Positions 29,859 to 41,208 of a stretch of DNA of 64,000 nt are shown piece by piece. The stretch's first letter is position 1. Every line of letters begins with the position of its first letter. The notes under the pieces are model-generated. The model saw only the letters and a list, made by a program, of their open reading frames with translations. It made no database searches and was not told the origin of the DNA. Source of the stretch: Rhynchopus euleeides (Eukaryota > Euglenozoa > Diplonemea > Diplonemida > Diplonemidae); NCBI GenBank assembly GCA_963210315.1, contig OY723272.1:1302001-1366000 (forward strand). Direction: 5' to 3'. Position numbers and translations under genes: made by a program.

Positions 29859-31043
29859 TCATGCCGACTTCTTCACCATCAGAGATATGCCGGGGATGGC
29901 TGTGATCTTCTGCAGCGGCATGTGCGCCATTGAAGTGATGGTCGATTTGCACGTCACCCAGGCACGGGAAGGGATAACTGAGGTCAGCGTTGCCAGCCAC
30001 GCCTGCGCCTGCAGCGCAGAGGGGGCAGCATACACCTCCACACCGCCACCCCTGTGTATGGCAAACCCGTAGCTCCCCGAGTTGGGATCGAGCGGGGCAA
30101 GCCGCGTGATACCATCCAGCGAACGCGTCACCTTCCCACACTCGCTCTCGATGCCCTTCCCTGTCAGGAGGCACCACAGCGGGTGCGGCGATACCCCCTG
30201 CACCACAAGAAACCCAACATGCAGCGGGCACCCGGATCCCCGCCACGGGAGAGACCCTATCGCCCAGACGCTGTGCGCGACACTGCTTATGACAGCCCCG
30301 GGGCGGAGGCGGCCTGTGCTGACAGCTTCCTGAAGATCGCCGTCACGCCACTGCTCTGACACCACAGCCTCCTCTGGGACATACCACATGGAGGGGGTGA
30401 ACTGCGCGTCCTTCAGAGGGGTGTTGTCCACCTTCCGGGTTGGCGCAGCGCAGCAGGGCTTCGCCCGGGAGGGATGCAGCACGACAAGCTGGCAGGGGAG
30501 GGGTGCTGTCCAGCCGAATGGGCGAGAGGGGAGCTTTTCACCTCGGGCGTGGTTCGTCTGCGACAGGACCTTCCAAGGGCCTTCGAGGCTCTGCGCGCCC
30601 TCGACGACCCAGGTGATGGGGTCGGATTGGAGGCGTTTGGAGGCGCGGAGGGAGATGGCCTGCACCAGAGAGGGTTGGGCAAGCTGCAAGATGAAGGCGC
30701 GTGCAGAGAGGTCCTCCCATGCTGTCTCTGCAGGAGAGAGAAGCTCGGATGCGGTTGTCGCTGCGGCCTCGGGGTGAGTTCCGGGGCAGGCGATGCCGCA
30801 GATGGGGACTTCCAGCAGCCCGCCGTTGCTTCCGCGGGTCCACAGTGCAACTCCCCCGAGCTGTGCCCCGTCCCCATGTCCTCTACGCTCCACGATACAG
30901 ACTCTGACGTAGTTTGCGCACCTCAGGTCCTCAAAGGTCAGAGCGTCATCCCCACACTCGAGGCACACCGCAGACACCTCCATCAGATCATCATCGCAAA
31001 GCTGGCTGACTTCACTCCCCTCATCCAACGACTCGCCCTCCAT
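29859..31043 (-). CDS. Discoidin-like plus PH-domain protein, 394 aa
   Basis: The start is ATG 31,043 (MEGESLDEGSEVSQ), preceded by TTATAACAG then ACATCCCTAA and ATG. An N-terminal half (about 40-170) resembles the F5/8-type C (discoidin, galactose-binding) fold: VRVCIVERRG near its start and ISLRASKRLQSDPITWVVEG with SLEGPWKVL matching the family's 'DPxxWVLEGS...W' signature. A C-terminal region (about 265-365) reads as a PH domain, with a final amphipathic helix LQAQAWLATLTSVI after FAIHRGGGVEVYAAPS. There is no signal peptide, so it is probably an intracellular, membrane- or cytoskeleton-associated adaptor. Both calls are by motif only. The last 30 residues are unassigned. Confidence 0.65.
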   Translation of the reverse strand: MEGESLDEGSEVSQLCDDDLMEVSAVCLECGDDALTFEDLRCANYVRVCIVERRGHGDGAQLGGVALWTRGSNGGLLEVPICGIACPGTHPEAAATTASELLSPAETAWEDLSARAFILQLAQPSLVQAISLRASKRLQSDPITWVVEGAQSLEGPWKVLSQTNHARGEKLPSRPFGWTAPLPCQLVVLHPSRAKPCCAAPTRKVDNTPLKDAQFTPSMWYVPEEAVVSEQWRDGDLQEAVSTGRLRPGAVISSVAHSVWAIGSLPWRGSGCPLHVGFLVVQGVSPHPLWCLLTGKGIESECGKVTRSLDGITRLAPLDPNSGSYGFAIHRGGGVEVYAAPSALQAQAWLATLTSVIPSRAWVTCKSTITSMAHMPLQKITAIPGISLMVKKSA

Positions 31044-31049
31044 TTAGGG

Positions 31050-34020
31050 ATGTCTGTTATAAGGTGGGGATGTGATGGGTGGTGATGTCGCCTCAAGGGA
31101 ACCACAAAGAATGGCATTGCGAGAGCAGCGTTTGGGGAATCGGGGGGAGGGGGTGGTGGTGGTGGTGGTGGGAGGGGCGGGGGGGGAGGGTGATTTTTTT
31201 TTCCATCTGCGAATGAAGGCTCATCCCTGGATAAAACACTGTATTTTGTTTGTTGCTGCGGACGGGGTAGAGGAGGAGATGGGGGGTGGGTGGTGGGGGG
31301 TGGGATAGGGGAGACGGAGGGTGCAACGGGTCGGAGCCTGGATATCACAGGGCACTCCGTTGGCACGACCTGTGTTGAGACAGGGCATGCACCTCCTTAC
31401 CACACCCCACCCCCGACCTCACCCACCCACCCACCCACCCCCCCTCAACCGTCCACTCTCAGAACGTACGATGCGGTGAGGAAGGAGAAGGGGTAGGGGG
31501 GGGGGGGACATTTGGTAGGGAATTGACACTCTTATACAACGAGAGTTGGTATACACACGTGCGTGTGGTGGTGGTGGTGGTGGTGGTGGGGGGGGAGGGG
31601 GGGTAAACTAACCGAATGGGGGGGATGGGGGGGGGGGGTGAGGTATGATTCACCGATTGCCAAAAAAATTAGGGCCATAAAGGTAAAACGAGTCACCCTG
31701 CACCCCTCCGGCAATGTGGGTTCTTTTTTCGCAGAACCGAATGGAGGGTGTGCACGATCCGTTCTGTGCCAAGGCGAAGTGCCAGCGTGACCAACCAATT
31801 GTTTTTATAACATATCGACGATCACAAGCTGGGCCATACCTAACTCTGGCCATCAGATGAGAGACAATTGCCTCACATACAATTTGGGAAGTGATTCGAC
31901 ACGCCATGGGCATGACTACATGATTCGAATTTGAAATTCCTTCTTGGGTGCCGCGATAACCCCCCCGCCACCTTTCCAACATCGAGGGAAGTGGGAGGGA
32001 GGGCTGACAGGCAGGCACTTGATCCCGTTCATTCGGTTTTCATTGGGGGGGGGGGGTATCGAGGGGAGGGGGGGTAGACTGCAATCGCACATTCAGGAAA
32101 AGGGAGCCCAGTAGATCAGCAATCCGATCCCTAACACTTGACAGCTGATGGAGCGGCTTCAATCAATTTCCTGAAGGATGTGGGTGGGGTGTGCGATGTT
32201 GCCTTTGGCTGAGATAATACACTTCGCCGAACTTTGGGTGGTGGGGGGCGGGGTGTGATGATCTTCGATCTCGGTACATTTCCAGCATATAATTTGGTGA
32301 TATTCGCCTATAAATAGGAGGAAATACACCGAATAACACGCCGTTATTTTTTTTGGGGGGGAGGCACCGCAGCGAAGAACGCCACCCCACTCTCAAAAAA
32401 AAGATAAAAAAATAACAAAGAGCAGTGTGCACCAGAGAGGTGGTGGGAGAGAGAAAGTGACGTTGAACACATGACGCTTGCGTTGGCTGGAGCTTCAGGG
32501 GGGGGGGGGGGGGGGGAAGTATCACGCCCGAGGCTCGCCAGCGGCACATTCTCAAGCACCTTGAGAGAGTGAGAGAGTGGGCGAGAGTAATAGCGGGGGA
32601 AGAGGTGGTGGGGGGGAGTGGGGAGGTGGGGATCGATAACAAAGTGCAACACTATTGGGAATCTGGGGGGTGGGTGGTGAAGGGGGGGGGGGGTGAACAT
32701 GGCCTCTCAGACATTGACATTGACATAGACAGAAAGAGAGGTGAGGAGAGGCAGGGGGTGGGGGGGGGGAGTGCTGCAAAAAAAGAACTGGCTGGGAGGG
32801 AGGGAGGGGGGGGGGAAGGAAGGAAGGAAGGAAGGGATGGGGGGGGGGATGTCAAATCGGGTTTTGTGGGTTTGCGGGTTTTCCCCCCCCCCCGCCTCTC
32901 CACAATCACAATACCCAATGGGGGGGGGGGGTAGGGATGGAGGGTTACAAAAGAAGGAGAATTAACAGTGTGATTTCCTTGATAGAGACAACTCCCCCCC
33001 CCTCCCTTTTCCCTTCCACTGCGATCGTTCTTCTGTTTCGGTGGGGCGTGTGTGTGGTGTGTGGGGGGAGGGGATGGTGATGGGGGATCAAGTTTAAGGC
33101 ATGAGGTAACGACTAGACTTGCCTTGGCTTGAACTGCCTGAGAAAAGATGACTAGGATTCAATTGAACTAAAAATAATAACAACTGGAAAGGGGGGGGGG
33201 TGCGGGGGGTTCTGCGTCTGTTTCTGTGATGTGTTCTCATGTATGTGCACCGCAATAAAACGTGAAGGTGAAAATCCACCAACAAAACGCGCTATTTCCG
33301 CCACCCCTCCGCGAAGACTCCCTGACTGAACTATTTCTCAAACAACGACTTTATTTTGGTTTTAGATTAATAACTCGGTGGGGGGGGGGGGGGTGGGGGG
33401 GGGGGGGTGCTGAGTGGGGGGGACAAGGGGGGAGAGAGAGCGCGCAACAGGCCACAACAAGTCCGGCCTGCAAACGGCATGAGGGGTTTATACAAGAGTA
33501 CACAACGGCAGTTATGCCGTATGAACATATGACTAGGGACGGGAGGAGTGAAGCCAGCGGGGGACTGGCAGGGAAGGGGGTGGTACACAGGCACTGCCAC
33601 ACGAGATGTGGCTGCGCGCACATAGCAGGAATACATTATCCGTGGTTCGCCGCCAGCCTTCTCGGCCTGTGTGGGTGGGGGTGGTGGATGCAAGCGGTGG
33701 TGTAGTGCAGTGGCGCAATTCAGCAGCAACGGGGTGTGGGGCTAGCGGGTTCGGCTATCACGCTGCGATCTCTAGGGGCCCTAGAAGCTGCTGCGTGATG
33801 GCCAAGCCCGCTATCCCCACACACCCTGTTGTAGTAGGGGGCACTGTGTGATGCCAGTTGGCAACGCTCATCTAAGCTACAATGCACGTGGTGTGGAAAA
33901 TCTGTGTGACCCGCCCCCAAGTCACACATAGACACAACGGCTGCATACGCTGGACGCATCGACGGACATCTGCTGCAGCCGAACTGAATCGCCGCGTATT
34001 ACCATCATGTGGTGCCGTCA
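31050..34020. other. G-rich spacer, low complexity, no gene
   Basis: Long G/A-rich stretches with (GGT)n (about 31,153-31,175 and 31,563-31,595), G-runs at 32,047, 32,500, 32,680, 32,800 and 33,380-33,405, and (GGAA)n (32,815-32,838). Open frames have extreme composition. No gene is supported on either strand. On the coding (minus) strand this is a 3-kb C/T-rich intergenic region. Confidence 0.5.
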
Positions 34021-34028
34021 TCCGATGC

Positions 34029-35727
34029 TCAGTAGTAGCGCGAACGGGGAGTGCTGAGTGCCTCGAGCTTAGCGTCCATGATGGGGCTGGTGGAGTACGA
34101 CCTCGGGGAGTAGGCGCGGGGGGACGCAGAGGCAATCGCCTCTGCGCGGGTCATGCGGGGCGACCCGTAGTGCGCGAGGGCAGCGGCGCGTGCAGGGGAG
34201 CTGTAGTCTGCCCCGTAGTCTGCCACCTGGGCGAGCACAGCGGCACGGGCGGGGGAGCTGTAGTCCGCAAGCGCCATGGAGCGCGAGGTGGGCGACAGCG
34301 TGCTGAGGTACGCAACGCGGCGGGGGCTGGCCTCGTGCACAGCGCGTGCAACAGAGGCGTGTGTGGCGACCGACCCGGCCGCAGCGGCGTCGTAGCTGGC
34401 GAACCGGGCGGCGCTGTGGGCCCCTGCCTCCGCAGACGTCGCGAGGGACTCGCGCACCCGAGCAGACGACAGGTTCTGCGACTCGGCAAGGTGGCGCTGC
34501 CTCTCGATGGAGGCGTGCAGCGAGGCACCGTCGCGGGCGTTGCGCGACACTGCCTCCTGGCTGGTGGCGCGGACGTAGTTGGCCTCGCTGGAGGCGAGCA
34601 CAGCGCGTGCACGGCGGGCGGAGTGGTGCGCCTCGTCGCTGCGCATGCGCGACAGGCGCTCGACAGATGCAGAGCGCTCGTACTCCGCACCAGCCCTGGC
34701 CGCGTGCATGCGCTGGGCAGCCGCCTCAGCCTGGGCAGCACGGGTGGCAGCGTCGGTGTGCCTCAGGTCGCCAGCCGCACGGGCAGCTGCCGCCTCCTCG
34801 GACTGCGCACGACGGGCAGCAGCGTCAGCCTCGACAGCCGTCGCGCTGTGCTGCTGCTGGCGGGTGCGGGCAAGCTGGTCACGTGCGGCAGCCTCGGCGC
34901 GTGCCTGGGCGGCCTGCACGCGGGCAACCTCCGCATCGCGCCCAGCGGCAGCGAGGGCGGCGGTGGCGGCCCTCTCAGCGGCAGCGGCCTCACGCGCAGC
35001 GGCAGCTGCCGCAGCAGCGTCCGAAGCAGCAGCGGCACGCCTTGCCTCCGCAGCAGACGCGTTGTAGGTGGCGTTAGCCGCACGCGCAGAGGACACTGCG
35101 GCGTGGCTCCCCGCCTCAGAGGCAAGCACAGCCGTCGCCCGCTCCGACGACGCAGCAGACGCGGCAGCAGACGTCGCGGCGAGGGCACGCGCACGCGTGA
35201 TGGAGTTCTCCGCCTCACGCGCGTTGCGCTGCGCCTCCAGAGATGCGGCGCGGCGCGACTCCGCCACAGCAGCAGCATCACGCGCAGCCGCCTCCGCCGC
35301 CGTCAGCTGCCTCGCCCTGCTTGCGTTTGCCGCAGCCGCCTCCGCCGCCGCCGCACGGTGCGCCTCCGAGCTGTAGGCCACCCCCCTCACCGACACGTCG
35401 GCAGCTGCCAGGTCCCGCTCGCGCTGGGCACTCAGGTGCAGGGCAGACGCACTCATGCTGCGTGTGTCCGCAATGTGCGCCGCCTCAGCCTGGCTGGCCG
35501 TCCTGCCTGCCTGCGCCATCGTGTCCATGCGCGCAGCGGAAGCAGCAATACCTGCGCTGCTGGCGTGAGCAGACAGGATCCCGGCACGTGCGCTTGCAGA
35601 TGCGGCCACGCTGTGGGCACCTGCTTCGTTTGCGGCATGGTGAACGCTCAGCGTGCTGTGCAGCGGGTCCTCCACAACAGCCAGCCTCGGGCTCAGCGAC
35701 GCGTAGTAGCGGGGCGACAGGGACATT
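34029..35727 (-). CDS. Ala-rich coiled-coil protein with SPR repeats, about 565 aa
   Basis: I choose ATG 35,727 (MSLSPRYYASLSPRL). An in-frame start 24 codons earlier is preceded by leader-like sequence. Upstream on the minus strand is CCATCCTCGCAG, then a pyrimidine-rich leader. The first residues (SPRYY, SPRL) are echoed at the C-terminus (YSSPARAA, YGSPRM, SPRAYSPRSY, TPRSRYY), so SP/SPR-Tyr caps flank a core of about 400 residues made of Ala, Arg, Ser and Glu (AAEAAAANASRA, AREAAAAERAATA) with helical heptad character. A filament-forming cytoskeletal protein seems likely. It is not a family I can name. Codon bias towards GCN makes the antisense strand open over 645 codons, which is a shadow. 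Confidence 0.7.
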
Positions 35728-36527
35728 GTGCGGTGAGGAAGGAGATAACAAAGGCTGCGAGGATGGGTGTGGTGGGGATGCAGGGCAAAGAAGAGCAACA
35801 GAGAGGCATGGTGGAGTGAAGCTGGACCTCAATATGGGTCTGCCCCGATGAACCCTCCAGAAGCATGGATGCAGTCCGCCAGGCGGGAGACTGTCGTGTC
35901 TAGTGAAAGGGGGTGGGGAGGGGCAGTCGCAGTGGCATCCGCGTCAGTTGCGGCCATCTTTCGCGCCGAGATCATTTTCCCTTTGCATCCAGTTTTATTT
36001 TTTTGTTGGCACGGCGGAAAAATACAGAATCTTTTAACACAAAGAGGAAGAGATAGAGGGAGGCATACACACGCACATAATCTATTTGTTGGCGAACGCA
36101 ACTCAACGTATCCTAACATTCTGGCCCGGAGGCACAGTACCCACCCACCCACCCTGTTTCCAACTCCCACGGCATCCACCTAGGGTTGTCGGAGCTAGCG
36201 GCAGCGTGGAGGATACCTCCAGAAAGGTCGCCCATAGGGGGGCTTCGGTCTGGGGAGCGAACAAAGGCCTGCCCCTCTGTCGCCAGTTTGCGTGGCACAC
36301 TGGGTACAGTTGTTTTGGCACAGAGGGGCAGAGATGGCCTCCCGTTGGTTTCATTCGGCAAATCCTTCCCCAGCCCCCGCCAGCAGTGGTGCTGCGCTCG
36401 CTGATGCAGCCCACCCCAGCCACCCCTCCGAAAAGGCAGCAAACGGCACGACCTCTGTCCGGAAATCATGAATTCGACCCCGTCGGGAGGGCTGTCAAGT
36501 GGGAAGCACCAGGGTGCGCAGTGCGGC

Positions 36528-37370
36528 TCAGATATCTATGTCTGCAGGCGGAAAGCTGTTGTATCGCGCGCTGGACGCTGGGGGTGGAGACGTGTGACCC
36601 CCGCCAACAAGCGAGGCAGGGACCTGTGCGCACCCCACCATCACCATGGGCTCGGGGGTTGTTGGGCCGGCCACTGATGGCGGAACCAACGTCGCCTGGT
36701 ATGGGTTCTGGTAGCCTGTGCCAGGCGCGGTGACGCCGGTGCCCATCATGGGCGTCTCAAGGGCGCGCGGAGACTGTGCAGATGTCGGTTCGTTCGGAAG
36801 CGGGCGGAATCCTGTGGGCTGGAAAGCGAACCGTTCGCCAAAGACACCACTCTTGAGAGCGACGTAAAGCATCACGATGACAATCACGACTGCGAGCATC
36901 ACGATGACGGCGGTGATGGCTGCCGTCGAATCGTCGTCCGTCGGGGGCACAGCTTCTCCGGCAGCATCAGCGGACCACAGCCTGACGTTGTCGGTGTTGA
37001 CCGGGTCGTACCAGCACGGAACTTCCCTCAGTTCTGCGAAGGAAAAGCGGTCCTGAAATGCCTGCGAAGCTGTGCACTCGCCATAAACTGACGGCTTGAT
37101 CCCGCTGTAGGCAATCGCGTTCTTTGTGACCCCAGCCGGCTGGTAGGTCACATCCACACGGTAGCGGCACTTCCCATCGCGCGGTGTGTCGGCGGTCATC
37201 GTCCCGGGTTGCACGCCGCATGTTGTCTGCTGCGTCATGCTGCCTTCTACATTCCCTGGCCCGCGCTCCCCATCGCTCCCGGTGAAGACGATAAGAACAA
37301 CGACCAGGCTGAGCAGCACATAGATGCACAAGATGCCGATCAGTGTCGGGCGGCGGGGCAGAATTGCCAT
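36528..37370 (-). CDS. Two-TM membrane protein with Cys-rich loop, about 280 aa
   Basis: I choose ATG 37,370 (MAILPRRPTLIGILC), which follows CTGCAG and GTGGCTGCAGAGTT. The first listed frame start further upstream is not ATG. TM1 is IGILCIYVLLSLVVVLIVF (about 10-29). A ~125-residue loop with four or five Cys follows (TCGVQPG, KCRYRVDV, YGECTASQ, EVPCWYDP). TM2 is AAITAVIVMLAVVIVIVMLY (about 160-182). The tail is Pro/Gly-rich and cytoplasmic. The layout (two helices joined by a Cys-rich extracellular loop) resembles the auxiliary beta subunits of BK channels and similar protist proteins, but sequence similarity is too weak to name it. Confidence 0.6.
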   Translation of the reverse strand: MAILPRRPTLIGILCIYVLLSLVVVLIVFTGSDGERGPGNVEGSMTQQTTCGVQPGTMTADTPRDGKCRYRVDVTYQPAGVTKNAIAYSGIKPSVYGECTASQAFQDRFSFAELREVPCWYDPVNTDNVRLWSADAAGEAVPPTDDDSTAAITAVIVMLAVVIVIVMLYVALKSGVFGERFAFQPTGFRPLPNEPTSAQSPRALETPMMGTGVTAPGTGYQNPYQATLVPPSVAGPTTPEPMVMVGCAQVPASLVGGGHTSPPPASSARYNSFPPADIDI

Positions 37371-37594
37371 AACTCTGCAGCCACCTGCAGCGGATGGGCG
37401 GTGTGGGTGAATGCTGGCCGCAAAATAACTCCGATAAAAAAAACTGCTCAAAAAAAATGAGAGAATAATCGACACCCAGTGGTTACGCAGTTTTGGAAAC
37501 GCAAAAACAATTACATACAGAAAACCGCACGTGCCGTTTTTTTCAGTTGAAAATTATTGCGGACGGCACCCACCCAGGACTTGGTCACTAGGCG

Positions 37595-37830
37595 GGCACA
37601 CGCAACATGGGGGGTCTGGGGGGCGGAGCCCCCAGCCGCCGGAGGCCACGGTAGTGAACAGCTGTTCATTGTGGTCGTACGGATTCTGTGTGAATTGGCT
37701 GCGTCCTCCTGAGACTACTGGAGTGGTTGGATTCCCTGACCTTATGAGATCGGAGTACGAGACGCACACTACAGGGGGGTCTGGGGGGCGGAGCCCCCCA
37801 GCCGCCGGAGGCCACGGTAGTGAGCATCTG
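37595..37830 (-). repeat. Hairpin repeat pair with linker related to 850-960
   Basis: Copies at 37,608-37,660 and 37,773-37,828 are joined by a ~112-bp linker (GATTCTGTGTGAATTGGCTG CGTCCT...ACTGGAGTGGTTGGAT) that is the reverse complement of the linker at about 850-960 with moderate divergence. Both copies are followed by GAACAGCTGTTC- or GAGCATCTGTTC-type palindromes. The larger unit moved or amplified as one. Confidence 0.8.
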
Positions 37831-38310
37831 TTCCTGCAAAACCTCATCGACGTCGACCATCGACCCGGTGTAACGCTAGTTTAGCGTCGCCCCAGTGTAT
37901 ATGGTTTGACGCTTGGTTGACGTTCGGAGGGGGAGGCGGGGAAAATTACCCAGGCACATGCGGAAATCCGCATGTGGAAACCGTACGTACGGATTTCGCC
38001 AAAAAAAATACCCTACGGAAATCCGCATGTTCCGCATGCGGAGCGTAACCACTGTCGACACCGCTCTGGGGAATCGTGGCACACAGCCCTGAACCAACCT
38101 CCTCCCCAATCCCCCAAACACCCTTTTCTTTGTGAGGGGGTTGCCTTCTCCTCCAGACCACTCCCCTCTTCACCGACCCTCTGTGACAACAAAGGATGCA
38201 TGTGACTGGCCCTCCGAGCCACGGGGCACACTATACATCGGGAGGAGGGTGGCCAATCCTGAAAAGAATCTTGGCACACCACCGCCGCCACCACCCCCTC
38301 GATTGTGAAG
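37831..38310. other. Spacer, no gene recognised
   Basis: Contains short palindromic ATGCGGAAATCCGCATGTGG-like words (37,958-38,042) and otherwise no recognisable element. No gene is supported. Confidence 0.5.
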
Positions 38311-38311
38311 C

Positions 38312-39406
38312 TCAATCAAGAGCAGGCACATAGGAGTGGAACGCAGCGTCGAACATAGTGCCGAAGAACAACCCGAACATGCCTGCATCGCACAACACCA
38401 CTTTGGCAAAATCAGCAGGGTTGATGGGCCGCTCTGCCGTCGAAGGGAGAGAAGTCCCCTCAGCCGCCTTGAGGAATTGCGTCATCAGCTGCGACCGCTT
38501 CGCCCCGTTCGCCAGCGTCTCCCCACGCAGAACCTTCTCGACATCTTTCGAGGTGCACATCTCGGGCCCATCGAACCCGATCAGCGACCCCCTCTTCCGC
38601 TTCGTCACCTCGGCGTTCTTAAAGCCACCCGCGCTGTTGAGAAACTTCTGCATGTTTTCCGCACATATCAGCTTCAGAAAGCACGTATACACCGTATTCA
38701 CCCGCTCCGCCGGCCCCAGCAGAGTGCAGGACACAAGATCTTCCAACTCATCAAATGTGATGTAAGGCTTCCCCCGCGTGATCACATTCTCCAAGACGTA
38801 GTGCACCTGCGAGTGCTCCAGCTCTGAGTAAAACCGGGTGACAAAGAGCTGCGCGAGATCGCCGCACGCAATGTAGTAGTCGAACCCCGCCGCCTCCCCG
38901 CCGTTGTCGAGGCAGCACTCCAGCAGGACCGCGATCATCGCGGGCAGGCGGGTGGCGGAGCGGTGCACCTCCTCTTCGAAGAGGCGGTAGGGCATGCGGC
39001 GGAGGTCCAGGTCGGGCGGGTCGCGCAACAGAGGCAGGTACAGCTCCTCTGTCCACGGGTTGCAGGGGCGGATGGTGGAGGCACCCGTGTCCGCAGTGGC
39101 GCGGTCGGTATCAGCCGCTTTGGAGCGCGCCTCGACCTGACGGTCGCGCTCATCCTGTGCAGCGTGCCAGGCACGCCGTTCGCGCTCCAGCTGCCTCACG
39201 GCAGAGGTGAATGCGTTGTCGTCGGCCTTCCATTCGTTGAGCGTCTCCTGCAGCGGAGACATCTCCTCGTCAAATGCGGCCCACCGTGCACGCTCCACCT
39301 CCCGTTCCTCGCATCGGCTGGCGTGGTAGGCGCCCTGCGCCTCACGCAGCCTCACCCGGTAACGCTCCTCGCGCCGCGCCTCGCGTCGGGCTGCGCGTCG
39401 TGACAT
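38312..39406 (-). CDS. Coiled-coil protein with degenerate EF-hand-like core, 364 aa
   Basis: The start is ATG 39,406 (MSRRAARREARREERYRV); upstream sequence is CACCGTGCAG and GGCGATGG.... Residues 1-110 are charged coiled coil (RREERYRVRLREAQG, RQLERERRAWHAAQD). Residues about 120-290 are a helical domain with YITFDELEDLVSCTLLG, a helix-loop pattern seen in EF-hand-like folds, but without a calcium-binding loop (no DxDxDG). The end (KVVLCDAGMFGLFFGTMFDAAF) is unassigned. It is probably a structural or flagellar/cytoskeletal protein; the EF-hand idea is a guess from pattern. Confidence 0.6.
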   Translation of the reverse strand: MSRRAARREARREERYRVRLREAQGAYHASRCEEREVERARWAAFDEEMSPLQETLNEWKADDNAFTSAVRQLERERRAWHAAQDERDRQVEARSKAADTDRATADTGASTIRPCNPWTEELYLPLLRDPPDLDLRRMPYRLFEEEVHRSATRLPAMIAVLLECCLDNGGEAAGFDYYIACGDLAQLFVTRFYSELEHSQVHYVLENVITRGKPYITFDELEDLVSCTLLGPAERVNTVYTCFLKLICAENMQKFLNSAGGFKNAEVTKRKRGSLIGFDGPEMCTSKDVEKVLRGETLANGAKRSQLMTQFLKAAEGTSLPSTAERPINPADFAKVVLCDAGMFGLFFGTMFDAAFHSYVPALD

Positions 39407-39545
39407 GCCAGCGGCACATCACCCCAGTCGCACCATCGCCCTGCACGGTGGGTGTGGTGGTGTTGCATGCAGTAGAACCTTTCAAACGCTTCGCAGGCGA
39501 CCCCCTCACCGTCTCTCGGATGATTCGGGCGGTTGATATTCGGGT

Positions 39546-39850
39546 GTGGGGTGGGGGGGTGAGGGGGGTGAGGGGGGTGAGGGGGGTGAGGGGGGTGAGG
39601 GGGGTGAGGGGGGTGAGGGGGGTGAGGGGGGTGAGGGGGGTGAGGGGGGTGAGGGGGGTGAGGGGGGTGAGGGGGGTGAGGGGGGTGAGGGGGGTGAGGG
39701 GGGTGGGGGGGGTGGGGGGGTGAGGGGGGTGAGGGGGGTGAGGGGGGTGAGGGGGGTGAGGGGGGTGAGGGGGGTGAGGGGGGTGAGGGGGGTGAGGGGG
39801 GTGAGGGGGGTGAGGGGGGTGAGGGGGGGGGGGGGTGGGGTGGGGGTGGG
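39546..39850. repeat. Minisatellite, 9-bp unit GGGGGGTGA
   Basis: About 30 tandem copies of GGGGGGTGA with a few variants (GGGGTGGGGG near 39,710-39,720 and at both ends). Both strands are open in all frames, giving spurious Gly/Glu, Val/Arg or His/Pro frames. It lies about 140 bp upstream of the start at 39,406, on the C-rich side of the coding strand. Confidence 0.9.
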
Positions 39851-39939
39851 AGTCTTCGGTCGGACATAGGAGGATCCTTGAAATCGGTAGTGGACAGTAG
39901 CGGACAGTAGCGGACAGGGCGGACATTTCCTTGTGGAAA

Positions 39940-41177
39940 AAGTGCCCGAAAAAAAAATTCGAAAAGGTCCCCCTTACAGAATTAGCCTTTTTTCAAAAAA
40001 TCGGAAAATTTCGGACCGCAATTTGTACCCAAGAAAGTGCCGGATTTTCGGACTTGGTCCGATTTGAACGATTTCCGTGCCTCTTGCAACCCCCATGAGG
40101 GGCGGCTGCTGTTTCGGGTTCTTCCGGTGGTACATGCTGGGGTGTCAGGACAGGGAATCCTGCTCGCTGTACCCGGTGATCCCTGACGCAGCCAGGAAGT
40201 GGAGAGCCTTGGAACCCTGGTTGAGGCCTGTAACACCCGGCCTTCCTGCCACTTGTGGCATTGTGGAGTGGAGGTGGTTATGGAGAAGGTTCTCTCTCCG
40301 TCCGGTCGAGCACAACCGTCCTCTCCAGCCAGGGGTCATCTACTTTCCAAACAAGGGCCAGGAACATGCTCAAACAAACCAATTGATCAGAAAATCTGGC
40401 TTGCCGTGGAATCATTGAGCATTGGGGAGTGGTTTGCCCCCTTGCTGCGTATGACATGTCCATTTTTGACGATTTTTGGGCAGAATTTGGTGCGTGGGAC
40501 CTTTCGATTTTCATGATTTTTTCGTAATTTCGTGGGGACCGGTACCCCATTTGAGGGCCAAAAATCTCATTTCCGAGGCCTGGGAATGGTCGCAGTGGCC
40601 TCAGATGTCCAAAAACGTTCAATTGACCTCTCCTCGAAAAAAAATTCGAAAGGTCCCCCCTACTGGCACCCCGGATTAGGACATGTCTCTGGGGGTGTCC
40701 GGGGGGCATTTTTGGCCCATTTTTGGCTGGGGAAAATGGGCCATTTTTCACGATTTTTTCGGTTTTTTGTCCGGACCGGTACCGCATTTGAGGGGCCAAA
40801 ATCTGATTTCCGAGGCCCGGGAATGGTCGCAGTGGCTTCATTTGGCCAAAAACGTTCAATTTACCCTTCCCCAAAAAAAAATTCGAAAGGGCCCCCCTAC
40901 AAATCGCCGGTCTTAGGAATTTTTTTGGGCACCCAGATTTCAAAAATTTTCAAACTATTTTCTGGACCAAAAATCAAACTATTGAGGTCCTGGCCGGACA
41001 TGTCCGGGGGGGGGGGTCAAAATTGGATTTCCCGAATTTCCGGGTCCGGACATGTCCGCCCGGACATCCGGACACCAGAAAATGTCCGCCCGGACATGTC
41101 CGCCCTGTCCGGGGCGGACATTTCTGGATGTCCGGATGTCCGCCCGGACATGTCCGGGCGGGAAATTCGGGAAATGT

Positions 41178-41208
<31 letters not shown>

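Noticed and set aside
33882-35819. 645-codon frame on the plus strand
   Set aside because: Antisense shadow of the Ala-rich gene; the GCN bias keeps the opposite frame open. No domain.
39352-39926. His/Pro-rich minus-strand frames
   Set aside because: Translation of the GGGGGGTGA minisatellite.
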